The position numbers and the translations under genes are program-made. A DNA stretch of 12,270 nucleotides from contig JABMPG010000217.1 in NCBI GenBank assembly GCA_013203855.1, forward strand, positions 1-12,270, given 5' to 3'. Below are positions 5,913 through 12,270 of this stretch, one piece after another. Each line of letters starts with the position of its first letter. The stretch's first letter is position 1. The notes under the pieces are model-generated. The model did no database searches, was not told where the DNA came from, and saw only the letters and a program-made list of their open reading frames with translations. The DNA is from a bacterium. GTDB lineage: Bacteria; Sumerlaeota; Sumerlaeia; UBA8349.

Positions 5913-6683
5913 TCACGATGAGCAAGAATGAAGTGTCTGGCGAAGCAGTCCGGGCCGATTCGTGATGAGGCCGTCCGCGCCGGTTTCCATCAGTGCACAG
6001 GCTTCGTCGGGATCGTCGACGGTCCAGTAGAATAGACGCAGCCCAGCGGATTTCAGGGCAAGGGCCGTCTGGGAGTCAAGGGGGGGCGTCCGTCGGAGGG
6101 CGAGACCGGTGAGTTGGTTTTCCCGCGCGAGATCAATGAGGAACTCAATCGTCTGGGGTTGGCCGAAGAAACCGGGCCGGTCGGGCCGGGCTTTGTAGTC
6201 CGAAAGTTGAAAGACAGCATGGTCTGGAAAGGCCTCCCGCGCCGCCAAGGCAACACCGGGACGGAAACTCTGGAGCCAGACCCGGTCGGTGAGCCCGACC
6301 CGGGCGGACAGAACCTTCTTCAGGGCCGGCACCGTCTCCGGCCCGCTCTTGATCTCGACGAGCACGGATTTCCCGTCGGGAAGAGCGTCGAGTACCTCCT
6401 CGAAGGAGGGAATCCGCTCGCCGGTCCACTCCGGCCCCTTCCAATCTCCCACGTCCAGTTTCCGCAATTCACTCCAGGACTGATCCGCCACGGCGGCCTC
6501 GCGTCCGGCGATCCGTTTGGTGTCCCCGTCATGGATCACGGCCACTCGGCCGTCGCGGCTGAGATGCACGTCGATCTCAATAGCGTTGGCGTTCTGTTCC
6601 CAGGCCAGGCGGAACGCGGCGAGAGTGTTCTCGGGGGCGTCAAAAGAGGCGCCGCGGTGGGCAATAAGGAGACGATGGGTCAT
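5913..6683 (-). CDS. Glycerophosphodiester phosphodiesterase (cytoplasmic type)
   Basis: A 256-aa GDPD with a TIM-barrel fold. It hydrolyses glycerophosphodiesters from phospholipid turnover to glycerol 3-phosphate and an alcohol, using a metal and acid-base histidines. Key residues are visible: H9/R10 in IAHRGA, APENTLAAF with E18, the ExD metal pair in AIEIDVHLSRDG (E36, D38), the second catalytic His H51 in VIHDG, and E110/K112 in LVEIKSG. The barrel's end is YWTVDDPDE and GADGLITNRPG. There is no signal peptide, so it is the UgpQ-like cytoplasmic form. The ATG overlaps the stop of the upstream HicB-like remnant (ATGA); GAGG 10 nt upstream could serve as a ribosome site. It lies 3' of purD on the same strand and converges on the O-methyltransferase. 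Confidence 0.93.
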   Translation of the reverse strand: MTHRLLIAHRGASFDAPENTLAAFRLAWEQNANAIEIDVHLSRDGRVAVIHDGDTKRIAGREAAVADQSWSELRKLDVGDWKGPEWTGERIPSFEEVLDALPDGKSVLVEIKSGPETVPALKKVLSARVGLTDRVWLQSFRPGVALAAREAFPDHAVFQLSDYKARPDRPGFFGQPQTIEFLIDLARENQLTGLALRRTPPLDSQTALALKSAGLRLFYWTVDDPDEACALMETGADGLITNRPGLLRQTLHSCSS

Positions 6684-6859
6684 GGCAGAGGAACCTCGGG
6701 AGATGTATTCAACTCGTCACTCATTTCCAGATATCCGTCTACAGCTGCGCGGAAAGACAAGCACAGTTCAGTCACGGTCTCACCTTCGAACATCACCAGA
6801 TCATGAATAAACTCGGTCTTACCTGAAAGACAATCGTCAGGCTTCTTTCTGAATCCCAC
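6680..6859 (-). pseudogene. HicB-like antitoxin remnant
   Basis: Minus-strand frame of 59 codons from a GTG at 6857-6859 to a TGA at 6680-6682. It contains the HicB-type core: DDCLSGKTEFIHDLVMFEGE and then TVTELCLSFRAAVDGYLEMS. This corresponds to the family pattern of a D-x-V-x-F-x-G strand, a VxEL turn and an AVDDYLE helix. The N-terminal strand normally found before this core is missing. The protein ends at EVPLP, just where a normal HicB would continue into its ribbon-helix-helix DNA-binding half. No hicA toxin gene is adjacent. The frame is in register with the end of purD, starting two codons after its TGA. Its stop overlaps the phosphodiesterase ATG, so it may now serve only as a leader that couples translation. 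Family call is from pattern recognition. Confidence 0.5.
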
Positions 6860-6862
6860 CTC

Positions 6863-8155
6863 TCACGCCTCCTCCCGGTCCAGCGCCTTCCTGCCGATGT
6901 CGGTCCTCAGATAGGCCCCCTCGAAACGGATCTTTCCGCACATCTCGTAGGCGCGGGCGATGGCGTCTTCAAGTTTCGGCGCGCTGGCGGTGACTCCCAG
7001 AACGCGGCCGCCGCTGGTGACGATCTGGTCCCCGTCCGCTGTGGTCCCCGCGTGAAAAACAACCGCCGAATCATCCTCTGCCACATCGTCCAGGCCTTCG
7101 ATCGACTTGCCTTTTTCGTAATCTCCGGGATAGCCGCCTGAGGCCATGACGACGCAGACGGCCGGATCAGCCTTCCATTTCAGTTCGATCTCGTGGAGCC
7201 GTCCCTCCACGACGGCTTCCATCACGTCGACGAGGTCGGTTTCGAGGCGCATGAGGAGGGGCTGTGTTTCGGGATCGCCGAAACGGCAGTTGAACTCGAC
7301 GACGCGGGGCTCGCCGTTGGGGCCAATCATGAGGCCGGCGTACAGGATGCCTTTGTAGGGAATCCCGCGCGCCCGCAGGCCGTCCACGGCCCGTTTCAGC
7401 ACGGTTTCGAAGATCTCTTTCTCAAGCGAGGGCGTAACGACCGGCGCAGGCGAATAGGCGCCCATGCCGCCAGTGTTGGGCCCCTGGTCCCCCTCACCGA
7501 TCGGCTTGTGATCCTGGGCCGAGGACATGGGGAGCACCGTCTCGCCGTCGGAGAAAGCCAGCATGGAGGCTTCCTCGCCGTGCAGGAACTCCTCGATAAG
7601 AATGCGCTGGCTGGCCTCGCCGAATATCGCGCGATCGAGATTGTCACGCACTGCGTCTTCGGCTTCCTTGAAGGACGGCGCTACGACCGCGCCCTTGCCC
7701 GCCGCGAGACCGAAGGCTTTGATGACATAGGGGGGCTGGAGGGTTTTGAGGTAGGCCAGAGCCGGCTCGCTTTCGGTGAAGTACCGGGCCGCGCCGGTGG
7801 GGATGCCAGCTTCGAGCATGAAATCTTTACAGAAAATCTTGCTCCCCTCCATCTGGGAGGCTGCCCTTGACGGACCGAAGACGCGCAGGCCGTCCGCCTC
7901 GAAGGCGTCGACGATGCCGTTGACCAGGGGGGCCTCGGGGCCGACAACGGTGAGGCCGATGCCGTTCTGCCGGGCCCATTGTCGCGCTTCGGCGAAGTCT
8001 TCGGACAGTTTGAGGTCCACGCATTCGGCTTTGGAAATCCGGGCGATGCCGGGGTTGCCTGGGGCGCAGTAGACTTTATCCACACGGGCGGATTGGGCGA
8101 GTTTCCAGACGAGGGCGTGTTCGCGGCCGCCACCGCCGATGACGAGGACCTTCAT
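6863..8155 (-). CDS. purD: Phosphoribosylamine--glycine ligase (GAR synthetase)
   Basis: Second step of de novo purine synthesis: ATP-dependent joining of glycine to phosphoribosylamine. The 430-aa length is normal. The N-terminal domain has VLVIGGGGREHAL (3-15), GNPG and TVVGPEAPLVNGI. The ATP-grasp domain has EGSKIFCKDFM, the P-loop-like VIKAFGLAAGKG, ILIEEFLHGEEAS, SSAQDHK and the signature GPNTGGMGAYSPAP. Metal and ATP residues are in VEFNCRFGDPETQ (286-298). The C-terminal domain ends in the usual RTDIG. One oddity: the loop reads KAFGLAAGKG where most members have KADGLAAGKG. The ATG at 8153-8155 is fixed by AAGGAG 6 nt upstream; the frame stays open far beyond it, but that part is antisense to the sigma-factor gene. 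It is transcribed divergently from the ECF gene. Confidence 0.97.
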   Translation of the reverse strand: MKVLVIGGGGREHALVWKLAQSARVDKVYCAPGNPGIARISKAECVDLKLSEDFAEARQWARQNGIGLTVVGPEAPLVNGIVDAFEADGLRVFGPSRAASQMEGSKIFCKDFMLEAGIPTGAARYFTESEPALAYLKTLQPPYVIKAFGLAAGKGAVVAPSFKEAEDAVRDNLDRAIFGEASQRILIEEFLHGEEASMLAFSDGETVLPMSSAQDHKPIGEGDQGPNTGGMGAYSPAPVVTPSLEKEIFETVLKRAVDGLRARGIPYKGILYAGLMIGPNGEPRVVEFNCRFGDPETQPLLMRLETDLVDVMEAVVEGRLHEIELKWKADPAVCVVMASGGYPGDYEKGKSIEGLDDVAEDDSAVVFHAGTTADGDQIVTSGGRVLGVTASAPKLEDAIARAYEMCGKIRFEGAYLRTDIGRKALDREEA

Positions 8156-8278
8156 GGGAGGCTCCTTGAGAGAGGGGTGCCGGGCGGGGTGAACCGCCGG
8201 AGTCTCTTTCTTACCCGAAGGAAAGATTCTCTGCAAGGTTCGGCGTGCAGTGTTTTGAGATTGGGACTTGGCTACTGG

Positions 8279-8307
8279 ATTCTCTCCGATTGCTTTTGCC
8301 TTGGCAA
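8279..8307 (-). promoter_or_regulatory. Candidate purD promoter
   Basis: On the minus strand TTGCCA (8302-8307) is separated by 17 nt from GAGAAT (8279-8284), a moderate match to the sigma-70 -35/-10 pattern. The -35 lies inside a dyad, TTGCC-TT-GGCAA (8296-8307 on the plus strand), which could be an operator. The leader to the ATG would be about 115 nt and contains a G+C-rich stem near 8180-8200. No purine riboswitch was recognised in it. Confidence 0.3.
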
Positions 8308-8437
8308 GGAGGGCGGCGTTTGGGCATAATGCCGGGGCTTGGGTGGTGGAGTCTCTTTTTTTCTGGCGGGATGAAATAGAATCGGCCTGCCGCGTGTCGT
8401 TACCTAGCAGGAGTGGTGCGGCCGTGGCGGCGGAATA

Positions 8438-9019
8438 GTGAGAGGTACTTTGCGCGCTGGCGACCGGCAAGACTTCGAAGCGCAGTATGAAACCTGGAGC
8501 GACTCGGTGTTCCGCTACCTGATGCACTTGGTAGGATCCCGTGTCGTAGCCGAAGACCTGTTTCAGGAAACCTGGATGCGGGTCTTGGAACGGCGTCACC
8601 AACTGCAGAACGAAGATCGTTTCGGCCCCTGGCTGCTTCGAATCGCCCGGAATCTCGCCTTCAACCACCTCCGCCGACGGCAGAACAAGATGCAGGTGTG
8701 GATTTTGAGCAATCTGGGCTCCTTCGAAGACGAGCCCTCGACGGACCTGGTGGAGCGCGAGCCGAGTTCGGAGCCAAATCCGCAGGAAAGGGCGATCCAG
8801 AGCGAGCGGGGAGAGATTCTGGAGCAGGCGCTGAGCAAACTGGATTTCCCTACCCAGGAAATGCTCCACCTCCGTTACTTTGAGACTCTGACTCTGGCCG
8901 AAATCGCGGAAGTGCTGCATACCCCGCTGGGAACGGTTTGCACGAAGGTTCACCGGGGGCTCAAAGCCGTCCGCGAGGAGATGCGAAGATTGGGCTACAC
9001 CCAGTTGGACGAATTGTAA
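8438..9019 (+). CDS. ECF-type RNA polymerase sigma factor
   Basis: A 193-aa sigma-70 family protein with only regions 2 and 4. Region 2 (about 12-82) includes FEAQYETWSDSVFRYLMHLV, the core-binding VAEDLFQETWMRVLE and the -10-recognition helix FGPWLLRIARNLAFNHLRRR. An acidic linker (about 95-125) follows. Region 4 (about 125-185) has ALSKLDFPTQEMLHLRYFE and the helix-turn-helix TLAEIAEVLHTPLGTVCTKVHRGLK. The GTG at 8438 is the first in-frame start; a TTG at 8450 is possible, and no good Shine-Dalgarno sequence marks either. It heads the operon containing a zinc finger, a FecR-domain protein, a pseudopilin and an FG-GAP protein. These are its likely regulators and, in part, its regulon. ECF genes of this type are usually autoregulated; the promoter is not clearly identifiable. 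Confidence 0.93.
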   Translation: MRGTLRAGDRQDFEAQYETWSDSVFRYLMHLVGSRVVAEDLFQETWMRVLERRHQLQNEDRFGPWLLRIARNLAFNHLRRRQNKMQVWILSNLGSFEDEPSTDLVEREPSSEPNPQERAIQSERGEILEQALSKLDFPTQEMLHLRYFETLTLAEIAEVLHTPLGTVCTKVHRGLKAVREEMRRLGYTQLDEL

Positions 9020-9089
9020 GGAAGAAACGCGAAGCAAAGCCCTTCAACGCAAGCAGGAGAAGGGCAACCGGCCAAAACGGAAGCAACGG

Positions 9090-9317
9090 ATGGACATGAA
9101 GCCACTGTGTGACCAGATTCTCCTCAAACTACTCGATTCTCCCCCGTCCATGGCCGGAGATTCAAGCCTCCTGCTTACCGAAGAGGAGCGACGGCATCTC
9201 CAAGAGTGCCCGGTTTGCGCGGAAGCGGCTGAGGATGTGCGGTTTACAGGGATTCTCCTGACTCAGGCCGCAGCACAGACCGCCCGATCGCAACCGGCCC
9301 GACTGGGGCGGAGTTGA
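9090..9317 (+). CDS. Short anti-sigma-like zinc-finger protein (HxxxCxxC)
   Basis: A 75-aa protein with the zinc-binding anti-sigma signature H36-x3-C40-x2-C43 in EEERRHLQECPVCAEAAEDV, directly downstream of the ECF sigma gene. In ZAS-type anti-sigma factors this motif lies in the N-terminal cytoplasmic domain that clamps the sigma factor. Normally it is followed in the same protein by a transmembrane helix and an extracytoplasmic sensor. Here the protein stops before any helix, and the next ORF, starting within the stop (TTGA at 9314-9317), supplies the helix and a FecR domain. Either this is a two-subunit arrangement or a frameshift split one gene. GGAAG 6 nt before the ATG is a weak ribosome site. 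The next in-frame ATG is two codons later. Confidence 0.65.
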   Translation: MDMKPLCDQILLKLLDSPPSMAGDSSLLLTEEERRHLQECPVCAEAAEDVRFTGILLTQAAAQTARSQPARLGRS

Positions 9318-10093
9318 AGAATCGAACTCGAATGCGCCTGAGAAACCGGCTGGAAACACCGGTCGAAGCCATTACCGCCACTCCGGATCGGCTGGAAATC
9401 CGCCGGGAGCCTTGCCGGCCGATTCCCCAAAAAGCCCGGGACATCTCACTGCCCTCCCCGCAGTGGTGGTTGAGCGCAGCGGCAGTCCTGGCAGTGGTCT
9501 TGATCGGCGCGTGGTGGCTTACGCAGGAGCCTCCGGTCGGACAGTTGGACTACGGCGCGGGGCGGGTCCAGGTCTCGAGCTATCAAGGGACCGAAAGTCT
9601 GGAAGGTCGTGGTGAACTAGATTACCCCCGCTCGTCCGAGCTTCGGACAGGCGAGGATACGATGGGAACGTTCAGTATCGGCGAAGAAGTGCGCGGGGCC
9701 CTGGGCACCGCAACAACACTTGCGGTTCTGGACGGTAATCAGGTACAATTGAAAGAAGGTAAAGTCTGGCTGAGGGTTACGCCTGGCGGAGCGGGATTTA
9801 CCGTGCTCTCTCCCAACGGCCTGATTCAGGTCACGGGGACAAGCTTTGGTGTGGCGATGAATGATCGTTACACCCAAGTCGAGGTGGTGGAAGGCACGGT
9901 CAAAATCAGCCAGGGAAACAGCCAGGTAGCCGTCGGAGCGGGTCAGGAAATTGTGTGCTACCCATCCGTCCTCAGTGCGCCAAATCCCCGTTTGGATGGC
10001 ACGGAGCTCCCGGAGTGGGTCGCCCAGCTTCTGGAGGCTGAAAAGATTGCGCAGCACGAGAAGTTCGTGCCCAGTCTGAAAAAAGACCCATGA
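9314..10093 (+). CDS. Membrane-anchored FecR-domain protein (anti-sigma/sensor part)
   Basis: A 259-aa protein with a basic N-terminus, one transmembrane helix at about 52-69 (LSAAAVLAVVLIGAWWLT) and an extracytoplasmic FecR domain. The domain is recognisable from SSELRTGEDTMGTFSIGEEV (about 108-127), LKEGKVWLRV, GFTVLSPNGLIQVTGTSFGV (161-180) and TQVEVVEGTVKIS. A short helical tail follows (PEWVAQLLEAEKIAQHEKF). FecR-domain proteins pass envelope signals to ECF sigma factors. The start is TTG at 9314, overlapping the stop of the zinc-finger ORF, so translation may be coupled; a frameshift fusing the two is the alternative. The stop overlaps the pseudopilin ATG by 4 nt (ATGA at 10090-10093). 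Confidence 0.82.
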   Translation: MKNRTRMRLRNRLETPVEAITATPDRLEIRREPCRPIPQKARDISLPSPQWWLSAAAVLAVVLIGAWWLTQEPPVGQLDYGAGRVQVSSYQGTESLEGRGELDYPRSSELRTGEDTMGTFSIGEEVRGALGTATTLAVLDGNQVQLKEGKVWLRVTPGGAGFTVLSPNGLIQVTGTSFGVAMNDRYTQVEVVEGTVKISQGNSQVAVGAGQEIVCYPSVLSAPNPRLDGTELPEWVAQLLEAEKIAQHEKFVPSLKKDP

Positions 10094-10839
10094 CGGCCCA
10101 TGACAGTCGATTAAAGAAGATGGACACCCGGCGCTGTGCGGCCGGGCGCGCGGATAGGTTCGCATTCACGCTAGTCGAACTTCTGATCTGCGTAGCAATC
10201 CTGGCGATACTCGCCGCGATCGCTTTGCCCCATTTCCAGCGCGCCCAGGTCCAGGCTAAGATCTCCGCCAGCCGGAATAACCAGCGGACCCTCGCCGGTG
10301 CGATCGAGATCTATCTCGTCGATTACGGACGATATCCCGAGCCTGTCGCATCGGAAGACGATCGATACGGGATCGTTTCTCACCTCGCCCTCAAAAGTCT
10401 GACGACGCCGATCGCCTACATCGGGGTCGACTCGTTTCACGATCCTTTCGGGCTCTTGCAGATCAACGAGCCCGTTACGCAGGGGGCTGGGGCCGGCGAA
10501 GGCGCCCTTCACGGCGACCCATTTCGCCTGCCCTCACCGAGTTACAACACCAAACAGTCTCTCTTTTACTTCTACTATCCTCACATCGCCGAGATCATCG
10601 GCGATGCGAGGATGTACTCTCCCGCCTACGCAATCGTCAGTGTCGGCCCGGACCTGAAGGACTCTTTCATGGTGTATTTTCCCTTTCCGGAGAGTCTGCC
10701 CCAGGCCGCCCGGCAGTACGGCATTTGCTCGACTTGGGATTGCGTCTATGATCCCACTAACGGCACGCGGAGCGAAGGCGATTTCGCCCTCTTCGGCGGC
10801 CGTCTATCCGTCCCGAGATTTGTCGGCGGCGGCAGCTAG
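10090..10839 (+). CDS. Type IV pilin-like/type II secretion pseudopilin-like protein
   Basis: A 249-aa protein with a class III (prepilin) signal: a charged leader of about 25 aa, then FTLVELL with the conserved Glu at +5 (E30), and a hydrophobic helix to about residue 46. The predicted cleavage is RFA|FTLVELL, so the residue before the cut is Ala rather than the usual Gly. The mature start LPHFQRAQVQAKISASRNNQ and TLAGAIEIYLVDYGRYPEP is GspG-like, but the C-terminal region is longer and carries Cys residues (CSTWDC). It would be processed by a prepilin peptidase and assembled into, or anchored at, the inner membrane. The start overlaps the FecR stop (ATGA), so expression is tied to the sigma operon; an ATG at 10120 would shorten the leader to about 15 aa. 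No assembly ATPase or secretin gene is in the window. Confidence 0.8.
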   Translation: MTAHDSRLKKMDTRRCAAGRADRFAFTLVELLICVAILAILAAIALPHFQRAQVQAKISASRNNQRTLAGAIEIYLVDYGRYPEPVASEDDRYGIVSHLALKSLTTPIAYIGVDSFHDPFGLLQINEPVTQGAGAGEGALHGDPFRLPSPSYNTKQSLFYFYYPHIAEIIGDARMYSPAYAIVSVGPDLKDSFMVYFPFPESLPQAARQYGICSTWDCVYDPTNGTRSEGDFALFGGRLSVPRFVGGGS

Positions 10840-10842
10840 AAG

Positions 10843-10861
10843 CCCCGTCAGGGGGACGGGG
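10843..10861 (+). other. G+C-rich hairpin between pseudopilin and FG-GAP genes
   Basis: CCCCGTC (10843-10849) pairs perfectly with GACGGGG (10855-10861) across a 5-nt loop, just 5 nt before the ribosome site of the next gene. There is no T tract. It could set the ratio of the two products through RNA processing or attenuation, or hinder ribosome access. Confidence 0.4.
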
Positions 10862-10877
10862 AATCGAAGGGCAAGAC

Positions 10878-12270
10878 ATGTCGGAGCGGCTGAACAGACG
10901 GGAGAGTGAACATCGCGCCTTCCTTTCCTATGTAATCCTCATTTTGCCTCTCGTCGCCTTTCTCCAGACCGCGGTTCCGGGGAAGGACGCGGGATTTGAT
11001 CTTCCATTTCCCCGACCCGGATATTCCAACGCCCCCAGCAAGACCTTTCCCCGCGTCTACCAGGAGCCTTCTGCCATAGCCGATGCGGGCCAAGTGCCGC
11101 AGGACGTCGTCGCGTCCGATTTCAACGGGGACGGGCACGCCGACCTGGCCGTGGCCTATGCTTACGATGATCGAATCGGGTGGTTTCTGGGCGACGGCAC
11201 GGGCGGCTTCACCCCGAAGGGGCAGATCTCGGTCGGCGTTCAGGCCGGAGATGGCAACGATCTTCCCCGTAGTCTGGTTGCTGCCGACTTCGACCGCGAC
11301 GGTTTCCAGGACCTGGCCGTTCTCTGCTCGGGGAATCCGAACCCGCCTTTTTCAACTCCGCCGTCCCTGGGCATTCTCTACGGTCTGCCGGGGGGCCTGT
11401 TCGAGACTTACCGCGAGGTGATCGTCGTCCCGGAGGGCCAAGAGCCGCCCCTGTTCTCGGTGGCTCTCGCGGCCGGTCAACTCGACGCGGACGATTTCTG
11501 CGATCTTATCGTAGGCCATTTCGACAGCAACCAGCTGAGCCTGATCCATGGCAAGACCGGTAGGAGATGGGAAGAGCCCCGCCTCACGGATGTCGTCACG
11601 TCGGGCGCCGGGCCTTCCGCCGTTGCGATAGCGGACCTGGATTTCGACGGCGCCGACGACTTGATCGTCCTGAGCCGGCGGGATGTGCAGGTCTGGCGCA
11701 ACAACGGGTCGGGCCAGTTCCCTTTCCGCTCCATTCTGGGATACGGCTCCGCGTTCTCGGCCCTCGCCCTGGCCGATTTCGACCGGGATGGGCTCTGGGA
11801 CCTGGTCGTCCTGGACGCCGGCCGCAATGAGATGCGCCTCTTCTTCGACGTGGGGGCACACGGCGCTCCCGTAACCCAATCCCTGTTCACGCTCACCGAG
11901 CCACCCCCGAGCGGGGAGGGCCCCATCGACATCCTTGTCTACGACGAGAACCTCGATGGGCGCGACGACATCGCCCTCGTCTATCTCCTGAGTGGAGGAG
12001 GCGACATCTACCTGGGCCGACCCAACGGCGTCCAGATGCCACTGGCGTGGAGTCGGCACTTCGAAACCGCGAAAGCGCCACGGGCTATAGCCAGTTCCGA
12101 CTTCGATCACGACGGCTGGCCCGACCTCATCGTCGCCCACGAGGGAGACAAAGACATATCGGACAACGCCGATCTTGTGCTCACGCCCGGGATTCCCCCT
12201 CCCACGCCCCCCGCGCTTCTCGATCCTCTGACCTCGAGTACACCCGGAGAGAACATCGCGCCCTACCTCA
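10878..12270 (+). CDS. FG-GAP/VCBS repeat protein (partial, runs off the window)
   Basis: Open from ATG 10878 to the window end (464 codons, no stop). AAGGG (10867-10871) with a 6-nt spacer supports the start. The N-terminus is basic followed by a hydrophobic segment (about 16-34, YVILILPLVAFLQTAVPG), so it is a secreted or anchored protein. Seven calcium-loop repeats follow, of the type D-x-D/N-x-D-G-x-x-D-L: DFNGDGHADL (81), DFDRDGFQDL (137), QLDADDFCDL (201), DLDFDGADDL (253), DFDRDGLWDL (300), DENLDGRDDI (356) and DFDHDGWPDL (408). Spacing of about 47-66 residues fits a seven-bladed integrin-alpha-like beta-propeller. After about 435 a Pro-rich linker (PGIPPPTPPALLDP) leads to an unseen C-terminal part. 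Its ligand is unknown. It follows the pseudopilin gene by 38 nt, so it is probably in the sigma/FecR operon. Confidence 0.88.
   Translation, partial: MSERLNRRESEHRAFLSYVILILPLVAFLQTAVPGKDAGFDLPFPRPGYSNAPSKTFPRVYQEPSAIADAGQVPQDVVASDFNGDGHADLAVAYAYDDRIGWFLGDGTGGFTPKGQISVGVQAGDGNDLPRSLVAADFDRDGFQDLAVLCSGNPNPPFSTPPSLGILYGLPGGLFETYREVIVVPEGQEPPLFSVALAAGQLDADDFCDLIVGHFDSNQLSLIHGKTGRRWEEPRLTDVVTSGAGPSAVAIADLDFDGADDLIVLSRRDVQVWRNNGSGQFPFRSILGYGSAFSALALADFDRDGLWDLVVLDAGRNEMRLFFDVGAHGAPVTQSLFTLTEPPPSGEGPIDILVYDENLDGRDDIALVYLLSGGGDIYLGRPNGVQMPLAWSRHFETAKAPRAIASSDFDHDGWPDLIVAHEGDKDISDNADLVLTPGIPPPTPPALLDPLTSSTPGENIAPYL

Noticed and set aside
7193..7870. 225-codon plus-strand frame opposite purD
   Set aside because: Shadow; purD on the other strand is unambiguous.
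8341..8385. Possible sigma promoter with TAGAAT at 8377-8382
   Set aside because: No acceptable -35 at normal spacing; ECF genes often use their own promoter type, which cannot be recognised here.
8156..9037. N-terminal extension of the purD frame to a 724-aa protein
   Set aside because: The extension runs antisense through the ECF sigma gene and has no domain. AAGGAG before the ATG at 8155 and the family N-terminus MKVLVIGGGG fix the true start.
11352..12140. 262-codon minus-strand frame
   Set aside because: Antisense to the FG-GAP repeats; repeated Asp codons on the plus strand keep the reverse frame open.
1..12270. CRISPR arrays, tRNA or rRNA genes, riboswitches
   Set aside because: No regularly spaced direct repeats, cloverleaf-like segments with a TTCGAAT-type arm, or known riboswitch cores were recognised on either strand.

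Overview
The window is high-G+C bacterial DNA (roughly 60-65% by eye) with closely packed genes on both strands. It contains no rRNA, tRNA, CRISPR array or plasmid or phage replication gene. Housekeeping genes (FtsB/DivIC-like, Hpt, RecR, PurD) are mixed with an ECF sigma factor/FecR operon that also carries a type IV pilin-like protein and an FG-GAP repeat protein. That last combination, and the degenerate dispersed repeats between genes, are typical of the large-genome PVC-like and neighbouring candidate phyla (for example Lentisphaerae/Kiritimatiellae, Hydrogenedentes, Sumerlaeota, Omnitrophota). No marker here fixes the phylum, so this placement is an inference.

Layout. (1) 112-1752, plus strand: an FtsB/DivIC-like division protein, hypoxanthine phosphoribosyltransferase (9 nt downstream, TTG start) and RecR. 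A nested palindrome with a T tract, probably a terminator, lies between hpt and recR. (2) 1753-3805: a scarred accessory region. It holds a 408-bp segment bounded by 24-bp inverted repeats with an eroded reading frame inside, a 49-codon ORF resembling the start of Rpn/PD-(D/E)XK family proteins, an intact lower-G+C methyltransferase with its own likely promoter, an ISKra4-like transposase remnant, and two families of degenerate intergenic repeats. (3) 3806-5817, plus strand: a family 2 glycosyltransferase and a family 2 O-methyltransferase. (4) 5913-8155, minus strand: purD, then an in-frame HicB-like remnant, then a cytoplasmic glycerophosphodiester phosphodiesterase whose ATG overlaps the stop of the remnant. 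This block converges on region 3 across a hairpin. (5) 8438-12270, plus strand, divergent from purD: an ECF sigma factor, a short HxxxCxxC zinc-finger protein, a membrane-anchored FecR-domain protein, a pseudopilin-like protein and a seven-repeat FG-GAP protein that runs off the window.

How the genes work together. Region 5 looks like one self-contained module: an ECF sigma factor, its probable anti-sigma apparatus split over two overlapping ORFs, and two envelope or secreted proteins. Overlaps of 4 nt link zinc finger to FecR and FecR to pilin, which suggests translational coupling. The simplest reading is an envelope-signal-controlled surface or secretion system, and this is the most interesting part of the window. 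Hpt and PurD represent purine salvage and de novo synthesis but lie in separate, unlinked units.
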